A stretch of DNA of 64,000 nucleotides from Sva-07 sp963752815 (lineage in GTDB: Bacteria; Actinomycetota; Acidimicrobiia; Acidimicrobiales; Ilumatobacteraceae). A program made the position numbers and the translations under genes. The notes beneath the pieces were generated by a model. That model was not told where the DNA came from and did no database searches. It worked only from the letters and a program-made list of their open reading frames with translations. Shown here one piece after another: positions 43,543 through 51,896 of the stretch. Positions within the stretch are counted from its first letter, which is position 1, and every line of letters starts with the position of its first letter. The stretch spans positions 60,669 to 124,668 of the forward strand of contig CAVVZI010000016.1 in the NCBI GenBank assembly GCA_963752815.1. The letters are read 5' to 3'.

Positions 43543-44163
43543 TCAAATGTCGCTAAGCGCGACCGTCAACGCGATTTCGCGCTGGATGCGCGGGCTGGTG
43601 CGCGCTTGACAGCCCTCGACGTCGGTCGGCGACGCGGTCGACGCTTTCGCCGGCTTCGAACCATTCGTCGCCCTGGACGACTTCCGCGGCGTGGCCGCCT
43701 TCGCCGTCGTGTCACCGTCGGCGGCGAGCAGACTGGCGTAGCACGCCTTCAGGCGTCGCCCGGTGTCACGCTCCTCGGAGAGGTAGCGCCCGAGGAGCTC
43801 ACCGGTCTGGATGTCGATCGTCATGTCGTCGAAGAACCGGCTGAAGATGTCCGGTCCCTCGCGACGGTACGTGAAGCCGAGCTTTTCGAACTTCTCCAGA
43901 TCGGTCAGCTTCTTCGACTTGGCCGTTGCGATACGGCCGGGCAGCCCAGGATCGTCCTTGGGCAGCACCGAGTAGCCGAGCTCGTCGATCCGCTTGGCGA
44001 AGCTGCGAGCGTGCTCGGCCTCGCGCAGGGCGACCGTTTGCAGCACCCCGCGGACGTCCTCGCTCGGCGTCACGGCGGCCCAGGCGCTGAACAAGGCCTC
44101 ACCACCCAACTCCCCAACGGCGACTGCGTTGAGCAATCCCAAATAGGTCGGCTTGCTGTCCAT
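43543..44163 (-). CDS. Ferritin-like-fold protein with low-complexity C-terminal tail
   Basis: A 206-residue protein from ATG 44163. Residues ~1-140 are helical with ferritin-like iron motifs: VGELGGEALFSAWAA, REAEHARSFAKRIDEL (ExxH) and TGELLGRYLSEERDTGRRLK. The helices are arranged as in rubrerythrin/ferritin-like proteins. After residue ~145 the tail is Thr/Ala/Lys-rich (DTTAKAATPRKSSRATNGSK) and probably disordered. Likely a di-iron oxidoreductase or iron-handling protein working with the nearby hemerythrin. Divergent from the GAF gene. Confidence 0.72.
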   Translation of the reverse strand: MDSKPTYLGLLNAVAVGELGGEALFSAWAAVTPSEDVRGVLQTVALREAEHARSFAKRIDELGYSVLPKDDPGLPGRIATAKSKKLTDLEKFEKLGFTYRREGPDIFSRFFDDMTIDIQTGELLGRYLSEERDTGRRLKACYASLLAADGDTTAKAATPRKSSRATNGSKPAKASTASPTDVEGCQARTSPRIQREIALTVALSDI

Positions 44164-44241
44164 GTCCGTGACCCCCCAGTCGCGTCGGCACCGTGCTCTG
44201 CACAAGGTAGTGGTGGCAGGCAACGGGGAGAACGAGTCGAG

Positions 44242-44267
44242 GCGGGCGCGGGCAGATTCGCGCCCGC
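44242..44267. promoter_or_regulatory. Perfect 9-bp inverted repeat upstream of the GAF regulator
   Basis: GCGGGCGCG (44242-44250) pairs with CGCGCCCGC (44259-44267) around an 8-base loop, in the divergent region between the ferritin-like and GAF genes. Could be an operator or a transcript hairpin. Confidence 0.4.
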
Positions 44268-44316
44268 GGCCCCAACCGGCGCCGCGTGACGGTCGTGGCT
44301 ACGCTCCGGAACGCTC

Positions 44317-45264
44317 ATGACCGATGCGGCACAACGACCAACGACGGCCCTCGCCGCACTCGACACCTACAGCGATCGCCTGTCGCGGGCGACCGATCTC
44401 GAGCACGTGGTCGACGCCGCCCTCGCCGGGATCGGCGACCTGTTCCCCGCCTCCAACGCCTTGCTGCTCGTGCACGAGCCGGAGCTCGGCAAGCTCGTGA
44501 CGCTCGCCAGCCACGGCTACGAGGCGAGCGGCACCGGCTCCGAGGTCGCCCTCGGCGAAGGCGTGATCGGCCTGGCCGCGGCGCGCCAGCAGACGACGCG
44601 CATCGCCAACCTGCAGCGGATGCTCTCGTACGCCCGCTCGGTGCACCGCACGACCGGCGAGGCTCCCGACGAGATCCGGCTCCCCGGCCTGCCCGACGCC
44701 CGCAGCCAACTGGCCGCGCCGATGGTCTCGCGCGGCGTGCTGATCGGCGTGCTGGCGATCGAGAGCAACGTGGCGATCGCCTACGACGAACTCGACGAGC
44801 GGGTGCTGACCGTCGCCGCCCGCCTCGTCGCCGCGGCGTTCGACCGCGAGCAGGTGTCGCTGTCCGACCACGAGCCCCCAGCCCCGCCCGCCACCGCCGA
44901 CACGACCGCCACGCCGCCACCGTCCGCCGCGACCGGGCCGGTCGTGCTCCGCCACTACGCCGTCGACGGCAGCACGTTCCTCGGCGAGCAGTACGTGATC
45001 AAGGGGGTCGCCGGGCGGCTGCTGTGGAAGGTCGTGTCCGAACAGGTCACCACCGGCCGGACGTCGTTCACCAACCGCGAGGCCAAGCTCGACAAGACGC
45101 TCGAGCTCCCCGAGTACCGCGACAACTTCGAGAGCCGGCTGATCCTGCTCAAGCGCCGGCTCGAGGAACACGATGCGCCGATCCGCATCCACTCGACCGG
45201 CCGCGGCCGCTTCGACGTCGAGCTCGCCACGACCGTCACGCTCGACTACGTCGACGCGACCTGA
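44317..45264 (+). CDS. GAF-domain protein with C-terminal winged-helix-like module
   Basis: A 315-residue protein, ATG 44317. The N-terminal GAF sensor spans ~1-175: LDTYSDRLSRATDLEHVVDA, ASNALLLVHEPELGKLVTLA, GSEVALGEGVIGLAAARQQT and APMVSRGVLIGVLAIESNVA. A Pro/Thr linker follows (~185-210). The last ~100 residues (VLRHYAVDGSTFLGEQYVIK, GVAGRLLWKVVSEQ, GRTSFTNREAKLDKTLELPE, SRLILLKRRLEE) form a conserved DNA-binding-like winged-helix module. From memory, related proteins in other bacteria carry a PPOX domain in front of the GAF; here PPOX genes are separate. Likely a flavin/redox-responsive regulator. Ligand unknown. Confidence 0.75.
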   Translation: MTDAAQRPTTALAALDTYSDRLSRATDLEHVVDAALAGIGDLFPASNALLLVHEPELGKLVTLASHGYEASGTGSEVALGEGVIGLAAARQQTTRIANLQRMLSYARSVHRTTGEAPDEIRLPGLPDARSQLAAPMVSRGVLIGVLAIESNVAIAYDELDERVLTVAARLVAAAFDREQVSLSDHEPPAPPATADTTATPPPSAATGPVVLRHYAVDGSTFLGEQYVIKGVAGRLLWKVVSEQVTTGRTSFTNREAKLDKTLELPEYRDNFESRLILLKRRLEEHDAPIRIHSTGRGRFDVELATTVTLDYVDAT

Positions 45265-45320
45265 CGCCGCAACGAATCTGCCTCGACCCTGCCGTGACCT
45301 GACCCGACCCGACGCGGTGG

Positions 45321-46739
45321 TCAGGCTGCCATTGCTTCGAGCTGTTCCTCGAGTTCGTGCAGGACCTGCTTGAGCAGCAGACATCCTTCCTCGATCAACG
45401 AGGTCGCATCGTCGGCCACGCGGTCGCTGCCGGTCACCTCGTCGACGTTGTCGTCATCGGGTTCGAACTCGGGGAGTCGGCACCCGACCGGCAACATCGG
45501 GGTCCCGTCCCGCCGGAACGTGACCACCTGACCGGATTTCGATCTTCGGTCGACGAGGCCGAGGCGATGTTTGATCGGGTTGTGACTTCGACAGCGGATG
45601 CCGGCGTTGGCGATGTCGGTCGCCCCACCGTCGCGGTGCCACTCATCGAGATGATCGACCTCGGCGTAGTGCGCACCGATGGTGCAGCCCGGGTGCCCGC
45701 AGTGACATGCCATCAACTTGGCTGCCACCCTGGCCGCACCTTTGAACAGGCGTCGCTTGCGTCCCATGTCGAGCACCACACCGCTGCCGTCGACGATCAC
45801 CCGCCTCACGTGGCCTTGTAGCGCCGCTTGCAGCACGTGTTCGGGCGGCACGACGATCCCGCTGTCGGTCTCGCAACGAGCCCGGGCCAGATCGACCAAC
45901 GGCAGATCGTCGGGGAAGGGGACCAGCTGATGCCGGGCGAGCAAGGTCTCGAACGTCTCGAGGTCGCACACGATGTTGACCACCGGCTCCGGAGCCCGGG
46001 CATCGGCCGGCATCGACGACGCCGTCCGGAAGATCCTCAGCAACGCATCGAAACGACGTTGCGCATCGGTCCGCGGCAGCAGCGACGCCGGCGCATCCGG
46101 ACCGTACAACTCCGTGCGAGCAGCGACGTCGGCACGGAACTCGTCTTCGACGAACCGCTCGAAGATGCCCAACATCTCCGCCGCGTCCAACGGCCGCCCT
46201 CCGCTCGCCCGCAGGTCGACGCAGCCGTTGACCTCGTGCAGCCCGGCGGTGCGGTTGGCGTGATTGGTCTCGGCGTCGTCGAGGGTGCCGTCCTCGTCGG
46301 CGAGGTGCTCCCACCGTCGCACGACGGTGCGGAAGTCCTCGAACGAGAGATGCTCGGCGTTTTCGAGCAGGAGGTCGAGCACGTCGACCAGGCGCGCACC
46401 GCAGCGTGGATTGCTGCGGGCCCTGGCGAGTTCGACGACCTGCGCCCGCCCGATATGGCCGGCCAGCAACGCCTCAGCAACGGCGGGGCAGGCTTCGAAC
46501 AAGGCGACGACGCGCCGCATGGTCGACACGTCGAACCCGGACCAGTTGGCGTTCGCCCGCATCCACCCCTTGATCGAACGATGGCCGTCATCGCCGTACA
46601 CACCGCGTGCATCAGCCACCGCGACGACCGCTGCCATCTCTGCCTCGATGCGGCGACGTTCCAGCTCGAGCTCACGGAACCGCTCGGTGATCGAGTCGTT
46701 GTCGAGCCCCATCAGCTCTTCGACGAGTTCCGTGTACAT
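45321..46739 (-). CDS. DUF222 (13E12-type) HNH endonuclease, SOS-controlled
   Basis: A 472-residue intact DUF222-HNH protein. The N-terminal helical DUF222 part includes ELERRRIEAEMAAVVAVADA and DGHRSIKGWMRANANWSG. The C-terminal nuclease has CHCGHPGCTIGAHYAEVDHL, EWHRDGGATDIANAGIRCRS and HNPIKH with the HNH residues and zinc-knuckle Cys. It should cut or nick DNA. ATG 46739 is chosen because a complete promoter (TTGACA-17-TAGGAT) lies exactly 7 bases upstream; ATG 46748 would overlap the -10. The SOS palindrome in the spacer indicates LexA control. Related mycobacterial 13E12 genes are reported as DNA-damage induced. Confidence 0.92.
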   Translation of the reverse strand: MYTELVEELMGLDNDSITERFRELELERRRIEAEMAAVVAVADARGVYGDDGHRSIKGWMRANANWSGFDVSTMRRVVALFEACPAVAEALLAGHIGRAQVVELARARSNPRCGARLVDVLDLLLENAEHLSFEDFRTVVRRWEHLADEDGTLDDAETNHANRTAGLHEVNGCVDLRASGGRPLDAAEMLGIFERFVEDEFRADVAARTELYGPDAPASLLPRTDAQRRFDALLRIFRTASSMPADARAPEPVVNIVCDLETFETLLARHQLVPFPDDLPLVDLARARCETDSGIVVPPEHVLQAALQGHVRRVIVDGSGVVLDMGRKRRLFKGAARVAAKLMACHCGHPGCTIGAHYAEVDHLDEWHRDGGATDIANAGIRCRSHNPIKHRLGLVDRRSKSGQVVTFRRDGTPMLPVGCRLPEFEPDDDNVDEVTGSDRVADDATSLIEEGCLLLKQVLHELEEQLEAMAA

Positions 46740-46746
46740 GGTTGAC

Positions 46747-46775
46747 ATCCTATCGAACATATGTTCGATTGTCAA
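46747..46775 (-). promoter_or_regulatory. SOS (LexA) box filling the -35/-10 spacer of the DUF222-HNH promoter
   Basis: On the minus strand: TTGACA (46775-46770), a 17-base spacer, TAGGAT (46752-46747), seven bases, ATG 46739. The spacer contains the perfect palindrome ATCGAACATATGTTCGAT (46752-46769), matching the Gram-positive/actinobacterial SOS box CGAAC-N4-GTTCG. LexA binding would block both promoter elements. Confidence 0.92.
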
Positions 46776-46940
46776 TCCTGGAAGTGACAAACTGACGTCG
46801 GTCGACGGTGACAGCTTCGTCGGGTCCATCGAGCATGTCGTTGGCGGCCGGCCACTTCCCCGATGACGCCTTGATCGACATCTCCCACACGCGCTCGGGC
46901 TGACGTTGTGTGACCGACGACGCGACGCGAGAATTGCCCG

Positions 46941-48099
46941 ATGCTGATCGTCCGTGGCACCAAGAAGCTGCGCGACCGGGTCAAGCAGCGGGCTGAGGAG
47001 AGCGACGCGTCGACGACTGTGCTCGGTGACTGGTTCGCGACGGCCCTGTTCTGGAAGCCACAGGTGGCGCTGCTGGTGAACGAGCGGACGTTCGTGCCGG
47101 TGTTCATGCCGCTGGCACCCGCGGCGACGCTGCTCGACCGGGCGCCGGCCGCCATCGCGACGATCCTCCGCCGCCACGGTGTCGACGAGAATTTCATCGC
47201 CGACGAACTCGAGGCAATGCGCGACGTCCGGCTCGCGCCGACGAACAACCGCAGCGTGCTCGGCGTGATGAACGGGTTCGAGTCCCATGGAGCGATGGTG
47301 GTTCACCACCGGCAGGATCGATCTCGAGGACCTGTCGATGGAACTGGCCCAGACGCCGATCGAACCACTCCGCGGACGCACCGGATTTCCCGACCGCGAG
47401 TTGGCCGCCGTCCTCGGCAACGATCGCAGCAACGTCATCCCGTTCCCGACGAGCGCCCGAGCCACCGCACCAACCGGCGGAGACACCGACACAGGTGCCG
47501 GCAAGGGTGATCGTCGCCGCAGTGCATCGGTGTACCAGCTCAAGATCACGTTGAAGGGGACGAAGCCACCGGTTTGGCGACGCGTCCTCGTCGACGGATC
47601 GGCGACGCTCGACCAGGTGCACGAGGTGATCCAGGCAGCATTCGGATGGTGGAACTACCACCTGCACGAGTTCGAGGTCGGCCGCACGCGGTACGGGGTC
47701 CCCGACCCGGACGAGGACTTCGGGCCGCCGGCCCGCGACGAGCGACGGACTCGCCTCGACAAGGTGGCCAAGACCGGTTCATCGTTCCTCTACACCTACG
47801 ACTTCGGTGACAGCTGGGAGCACCAGATCAAGGTGGAGAAGGTGCTCGAGGCGTCGGGAGACACGCTCGTGCCGGCTTGCGTCGACGGTCGGCGCGCCTG
47901 CCCGCCCGAGGACTGCGGAGGACCGTGGGGCTACTCCGATCTCCTGGCGATCCTTGCCGACCCGGCGCACCCCGAACATGCCGAGCGCGTCGAGTGGATC
48001 GAAGGCATGCACGCTGGCCCCTTCCAACCCGACGCGTTCGACCCGTCCGAGTTCGACGACAACCTGCACAGCCTCCATCTCGCTGTGTTCGACGACTGA
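46941..48099 (+). pseudogene. DUF6933 - plasmid pRiA4b ORF-3 family fusion protein, one frameshift
   Basis: Joined near 47283, this encodes ~385 residues. Residues 1-~150 match a DUF6933-like domain: MLIVRGTKKLRDRVKQRAEE, LGDWFATALFWKPQVALLVN and LRRHGVDENFIADELEAM, continuing as TTGRIDLEDLSMELAQTPIE. After a Thr/Gly linker comes the pRiA4b ORF-3 domain: VYQLKITLKGTKPPVWRRVL, LDQVHEVIQAAFGWWNYHLH, FLYTYDFGDSWEHQIKVEKV and CPPEDCGGPWGYSDLLAILA. The role of both domains is unknown. It lies beside a VapBC module and an SOS-controlled nuclease gene. Confidence 0.83.
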
Positions 48100-48113
48100 C
48101 GCGAAGTACACCC

Positions 48114-48132
48114 CAATCGGAGAGCCCGATTG
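48114..48132. terminator. Hairpin between the ORF-3-like gene and vapB
   Basis: CAATCGG (48114-48120) and CCGATTG (48126-48132) pair around five bases, 14 bases after the fusion gene's stop. It may end that transcript or act as the toxin-antitoxin operator. Confidence 0.5.
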
Positions 48133-48159
48133 ACCGCGGAGGTATGCTACAGTATGAGC

Positions 48160-48408
48160 ATGCTCAAGGAGCGTCTGCAGGTATTGATCGGCGTCGAGCA
48201 ACGCCAACGGCTCGAGCGAGAGGCCGCAGCCCGGGGTACCTCGGTGGCCACGCTCGTCAGAGAGGCGATCGATCTGACCTTCCCGCCGGCTCACCTCCGC
48301 AAAGCGGCTGCTGCACTCACGATCCTCGGCGCCGAATCGACCGATGTTCCCGAGTCGGCGGACGACCTCGTGGCCGAGCTGCACGATCTTCGCGGCCGCC
48401 GATCGTGA
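48160..48408 (+). CDS. vapB: VapB-type antitoxin (ribbon-helix-helix)
   Basis: An 82-residue protein, ATG 48160 (MLKERLQVLIGVEQRQRLER); ATG 48154 with GGAGG 11 bases upstream is the alternative. TACAGT at 48148-48153 sits 6 bases before ATG 48160, consistent with a leaderless, tightly controlled TA transcript. The N-terminal ~40 residues (LQVLIGVEQRQRLEREAAAR, GTSVATLVREAIDL) are a ribbon-helix-helix DNA-binding domain. The C-terminal part would wrap around the PIN toxin. It overlaps vapC by four bases (GTGA), the usual coupling. Confidence 0.88.
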   Translation: MLKERLQVLIGVEQRQRLEREAAARGTSVATLVREAIDLTFPPAHLRKAAAALTILGAESTDVPESADDLVAELHDLRGRRS

Positions 48409-48848
48409 TCGTGCTCGACACCACGGTGCTCGTCTACAGCGTGGGCAGCGATCACCCGTTGCGTGCGCCGTGTCGTTCCTTGATTGAGGCAATCGGTGAC
48501 GGCGGGATCGCGGCGACCACGACGGTCGAGGTGATTCAGGAGTTCGCGCATGTGCGAGCGAGACGTCGCGATCGAGCCGACGCGCGGACCCTGGCATCGG
48601 CGTTCGTCGATCTGCTGTCGCCCCTGACGCTCGTCGATGCCGACGATTTGTCGCGCGGCATGGACCTGTTCGTGGCCGACGATCAGCTTGGCGCGTTCGA
48701 TGCCGTGCTCGCCGCGGCGGTGATCGAGCGGGACCATCTCACCGCGCTCGTGTCCGCGGATCGGGCCTTTGGATCGATCCCGGGCCTCGTGCACGTCGAT
48801 CCCAATGACCCCGACGCGCTCGCCACGGTGCTCGGTCCGCGACGCTGA
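48405..48848 (+). CDS. vapC: VapC-type PIN-domain ribonuclease toxin
   Basis: A 147-residue PIN-domain toxin with GTG start 48405 overlapping vapB. The acidic Mg2+ site is complete: Asp5 (MIVLDTTVLVYS), Glu42 (TTVEVIQEF), Asp99 (LGAFDAVLAAAV) and Asp119 (VSADRAFG). It should cleave RNA (in characterised VapCs often tRNA or rRNA) unless neutralised by VapB. Full length for the family with no frame problems in an otherwise error-rich neighbourhood. Confidence 0.93.
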   Translation: MIVLDTTVLVYSVGSDHPLRAPCRSLIEAIGDGGIAATTTVEVIQEFAHVRARRRDRADARTLASAFVDLLSPLTLVDADDLSRGMDLFVADDQLGAFDAVLAAAVIERDHLTALVSADRAFGSIPGLVHVDPNDPDALATVLGPRR

Positions 48849-48879
48849 ACGTTCGGAGATGGCCGTGCTGGTCCTCAAC

Positions 48880-49388
48880 TCACGCCGGCACGTGTCGGGT
48901 CGCCGCTCCCCCACCCTTGTCGAAGCTGAGCACCTTCGTGATCGATACCTCGAACACCAACGCCGAATGGTCCCCGCCGTCGGTCTCGTGATGGAACGCG
49001 CCGTCGCGGCCTCGAACTGCCAGCTACCGTCCCACTTCGTCGCCCACGCGCGGCGAGTTCGGTGAGCAATGCGTCGTTGGTGACCGGCTGGCGACGCCCT
49101 CGACCACCACGTCGATCCCCTCGTTCCAGTCGTTGCATCCGTCGTCAGCACGACGTGCTGGTTCGTGCGCAGGTTCACCGCCTTCTGCTCGGCCTCGCCG
49201 GTGCAGAAGTACACGCTGTCGCCGTGCCAGACCGCGACGAGCGGCGTGACGTGCGGGCGGCCGTCGGCGCGCACGGTCGTGATCCACGACGTCTCGGCCG
49301 GCTCGAGGATCTGCTGGACCGTCGACCAGTCGGTCGCCGTCGACCCGGGCTGGCTGTACGGCGGGTCGAGTTCGCTGCGGACGTCCAT
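48880..49388 (-). pseudogene. PPOX-type FMN/F420 split-barrel protein, about three frameshifts
   Basis: Joined frames give ~165 residues. It starts MDVRSELDPPYSQPG, then TVQQILEPAETSWITTVRAD, GRPHVTPLVAVWHGDSVYFC and EQKAVNLRTNQHVVLTT. After shifts it continues NDWNEGIDVVVEGVA, VTNDALLTELA, ATKWDGSWQFEA and DGGDHSALVFEVSITKVLSF. This order is the pyridoxamine-phosphate-oxidase-like barrel, probably a small FMN or F420 oxidoreductase. The indels are single bases and no motif is lost, so a sequencing cause is likely. Convergent with vapC (31 bases apart). Confidence 0.8.
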
Positions 49389-49484
49389 GCGCTCTCCTTC
49401 GTCCCGGCGCACGGCCGGCTCGCTCGTCACCCGCCGACGAAAGCCTGGCACACGATCGTCGGGCTGGGTACTCCTGACGGGCGC

Positions 49485-50581
49485 TCACCAGCCCGGGTAG
49501 CGGGCCAGCCAGTCGTCGGTGGCGGCGTCGTCCCGGTCGTGGAACTCCTGGATGGCATCGCGGGCGAGCTGTTCGATCTCGTCGCGCAGTTCGAGTTCGT
49601 CGAGCCAGCGGGTCGGGATGGCCTCGACGCCGTACAGCGCTCCAAGGATGTTGCCGGCGATCGAACCGGTCGAGTCGCTGTCGCCGGAGTGGTTGACCGC
49701 GGCGAGCACGCCCTCTTCGAACGTCGGCTCCGACTCGACGCAGGCGAGCGCGATCCCGAGTGCCTCGTGCCCAGTCCACCCGCCGCCGAGCAGTTCGATA
49801 CCGAGTGGCGTCGGCAATCGTCGGCGCCCGAGTTCGCGTCCCAATGTGACAGCGCGGACGGTCTCAGCGCTGCCGTCCCACCCGCGCAATATCGCCTCGG
49901 CCGCATCGAGCGCCTCGTGGAGCGTCGAGCCGTCGACGACCGCGCCGACGGCAGCGGCGAGAAAGCCAGCGGGCAGGTAGCCGCTCGGATTGCCATGGGT
50001 GAGCACGGCGATCTCGCAGCCCAGCCGGAAGCGATCTTCGATCGTCATCGGCACGAACCCCACCGGCGCGCTCGCATCACGCCGCCGCAGCCCTTCGAGT
50101 CGTTCAACGGTGTGTCGATCGTGCCGTCGCCGCCGCTTCGACAGCGCACCCATGCACGTCATGCCCGGGGCTCGACGCGAGCGCAGCGCTGTCACCCCGG
50201 CGATCCACCCGTCCGGCTCGGCACCGAAGGCGTCGAGCAGCGGTTGCCGATTGCCCTGGGTCCAGAGCCAGCGCAGGTAGGCGTGCCGCACGACGCTCGG
50301 GACGTCGCAGAGCCCCTTCTGCCGCTGACGCACCGAGGCGCGGATCAGACCGTCCGCGGTGAACATCGTCATCTGGGTGTCATCGGTGATCGCACCTCGG
50401 CGCCCGTAGGAGTCGACGAAATCGGTGACGCCATCGGGACCGTGCCGCTCGAACGATCGACGCCCACGACGTCGAACTCGATCCCCGCCCCGAGCGCGTC
50501 GCCGACGGCGCCGCCCAGCAGACACCCGGGGGCGCGCGATTCCCGGGTCTCGTGTTCGTCGATCTCAAGATGCCTGGTCAT
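49485..50581 (-). pseudogene. ADP-ribosylglycohydrolase (DraG/ARH family), three or more frameshifts
   Basis: About 360 residues after joining frames. The N-terminus APGCLLGGAVGDALGAGIEF is in one frame (ATG 50581) and the rest in another. Metal sites: GAITDDTQMTMFTADGLIR (first Mg2+) and NHSGDSDSTGSIAGNILGAL (second Mg2+), both intact. The conserved NDSKGCGGVMR motif is hidden in a double frame shift near 50060-50130: the other frame reads GTIDTPLNDSKGCGGVMRA. It would remove ADP-ribose from proteins or nucleic acids. A palindromic operator overlaps its start. Confidence 0.85.
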
Positions 50582-50596
50582 AGTCAATGTGACTAT
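50580..50596. promoter_or_regulatory. Perfect palindrome over the start of the ADP-ribosylglycohydrolase gene
   Basis: ATAGTCA (50580-50586) and TGACTAT (50590-50596) around three bases. On the minus strand the distal half overlaps a TATAGT -10 hexamer and the proximal half overlaps the ATG. A repressor here would block initiation. Confidence 0.55.
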
Positions 50597-50625
50597 AACC
50601 GGCTGAATGCCGCCCGCGCTCCAAT

Positions 50626-51894
50626 TCAGGGCAGGGGCAATGAACCGGGCACCGGGAACTGGAGCACGCGAACGCCGCACAGGTCCGCGACCTTGATGTG
50701 GAGTTCGATCGTCTTCTTGACTTTCTCCGCTGCCGTTGGGAACGCGACGGCGGCTTCGCATTCGGTATGGCTCAGCCCGAACTGACGGAACCATGGGTCG
50801 AGCGCCTCGACGGTTCGTATGTAGTGGCGGTACAACACGGCCTGGCCGATTCCGGCTCGGAGATACGAACCGTGACCTCCACCGGCGAACTGGTCCTTGA
50901 GCTCGATCGCCCACGGTCGACCTTGTTCGTCCGCCATGAGCGCGTCCAGGTATCGGGCCGGTCGGGTGACATCGCCCCACAACGTCGGAAACTGAGCGGC
51001 CCGGAGAACCAACCCGTCGAACGGAACGGCAGGGCGAAGGGTGTGGCCGTCGACCTCCAACGGGAGCCGCCCACTCAACAGGTGCGCCTCTAACGCGTGT
51101 TCTGCCTGGCCATGAGCGAGCACTGCGCCAGGTGGCCGACCGGCGGACCAGGCGCCGATCAGTCCCCGAACCAACCCGACGGCCTTATCCATCGTCGTCG
51201 CATCGAACTCGATCGGAGTCGGACCGACAACACGGAGCCACGTGGTGTGGGGCTCATGTCCGGGCACCAGCTCGGACTTGCCGAGGCGCAATGTGCCGCC
51301 GGTCGCGCTGAGCCGACCGATCTCCATTCCGTCGATCCGCAGCTGCCACGGTTGCGTCGACTTCGATCCCGAAAGCTTCGGATACAAGGCCACCGACGGG
51401 TGGCCGACCGCTCGCACGAAGTCGACGGCGAGTCCCGTCGGCTTCGATTCGAGGGCGCCGTCCATCAGGTCGACCCACTTCGCCGGCGTCGCGGTGGTGA
51501 ACTCCGCCGGTAGCGGTTCGACGAGTGCCGGCTCGGCGTCGCCCGCCTTCGTCCAGAGTTCGATCCGCGGGCTGTCGTGAAGAGCCGAGACCAACGTGCC
51601 GATCGCATCCATCTGCTCGCGGCGCTTGTCCGTGCCTCGCGTGAGGTCCGACTCGCCGATCAGCAGGTTCAACGTGTCATCGCCATCGGACCCGCGTTCG
51701 AGGAACCAGGCGAGCGCGTCCAGCACAAGGTTGATGCGGGTCTTGGCGCTCGCGTCGTCGCCGACGGCCACCGTTAGGACTCCGTTCCATCGGAACCGGA
51801 TGAGGCGTGACGTGATCGACAGCGGCTTGTCGGCGCCGGTTTCGAGTGCCGTGCCCTCGAATTCTGCCCATCGGCGCAGTTCAGCGGTGTCCAT
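50626..51894 (-). CDS. Large protein with PD-(D/E)XK nuclease-like motif
   Basis: A 422-residue, frame-intact protein from ATG 51894. I do not recognise its family as a whole. Residues ~265-360 carry a restriction-nuclease-like core: a helix with AEHALEAHLL, Asp317 (RYLDALMADEQ), the Glu331-x-Lys333 pair in PWAIELKDQFAGG, and Gln351 in GIGQAVLYRHYIR. This is the PD-(D/E)XK order. Residues 1-~250 are a separate region with several beta-strands (RLIRFRWNGVLTVAV; VALYPKLSGSKSTQPWQLRI). Its start is two bases after the MBL nuclease stop, so they are co-translated. Role in DNA or RNA cleavage is inferred. Confidence 0.72.
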   Translation of the reverse strand: MDTAELRRWAEFEGTALETGADKPLSITSRLIRFRWNGVLTVAVGDDASAKTRINLVLDALAWFLERGSDGDDTLNLLIGESDLTRGTDKRREQMDAIGTLVSALHDSPRIELWTKAGDAEPALVEPLPAEFTTATPAKWVDLMDGALESKPTGLAVDFVRAVGHPSVALYPKLSGSKSTQPWQLRIDGMEIGRLSATGGTLRLGKSELVPGHEPHTTWLRVVGPTPIEFDATTMDKAVGLVRGLIGAWSAGRPPGAVLAHGQAEHALEAHLLSGRLPLEVDGHTLRPAVPFDGLVLRAAQFPTLWGDVTRPARYLDALMADEQGRPWAIELKDQFAGGGHGSYLRAGIGQAVLYRHYIRTVEALDPWFRQFGLSHTECEAAVAFPTAAEKVKKTIELHIKVADLCGVRVLQFPVPGSLPLP

Positions 51895-51896
51895 GG

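Noticed and set aside
47272..47288. GGTTCGAGTCCC resembling a tRNA T-loop
   Set aside because: It lies inside the DUF6933 coding frame, the flanks do not pair over five bases, and no acceptor, D or anticodon arms are found.
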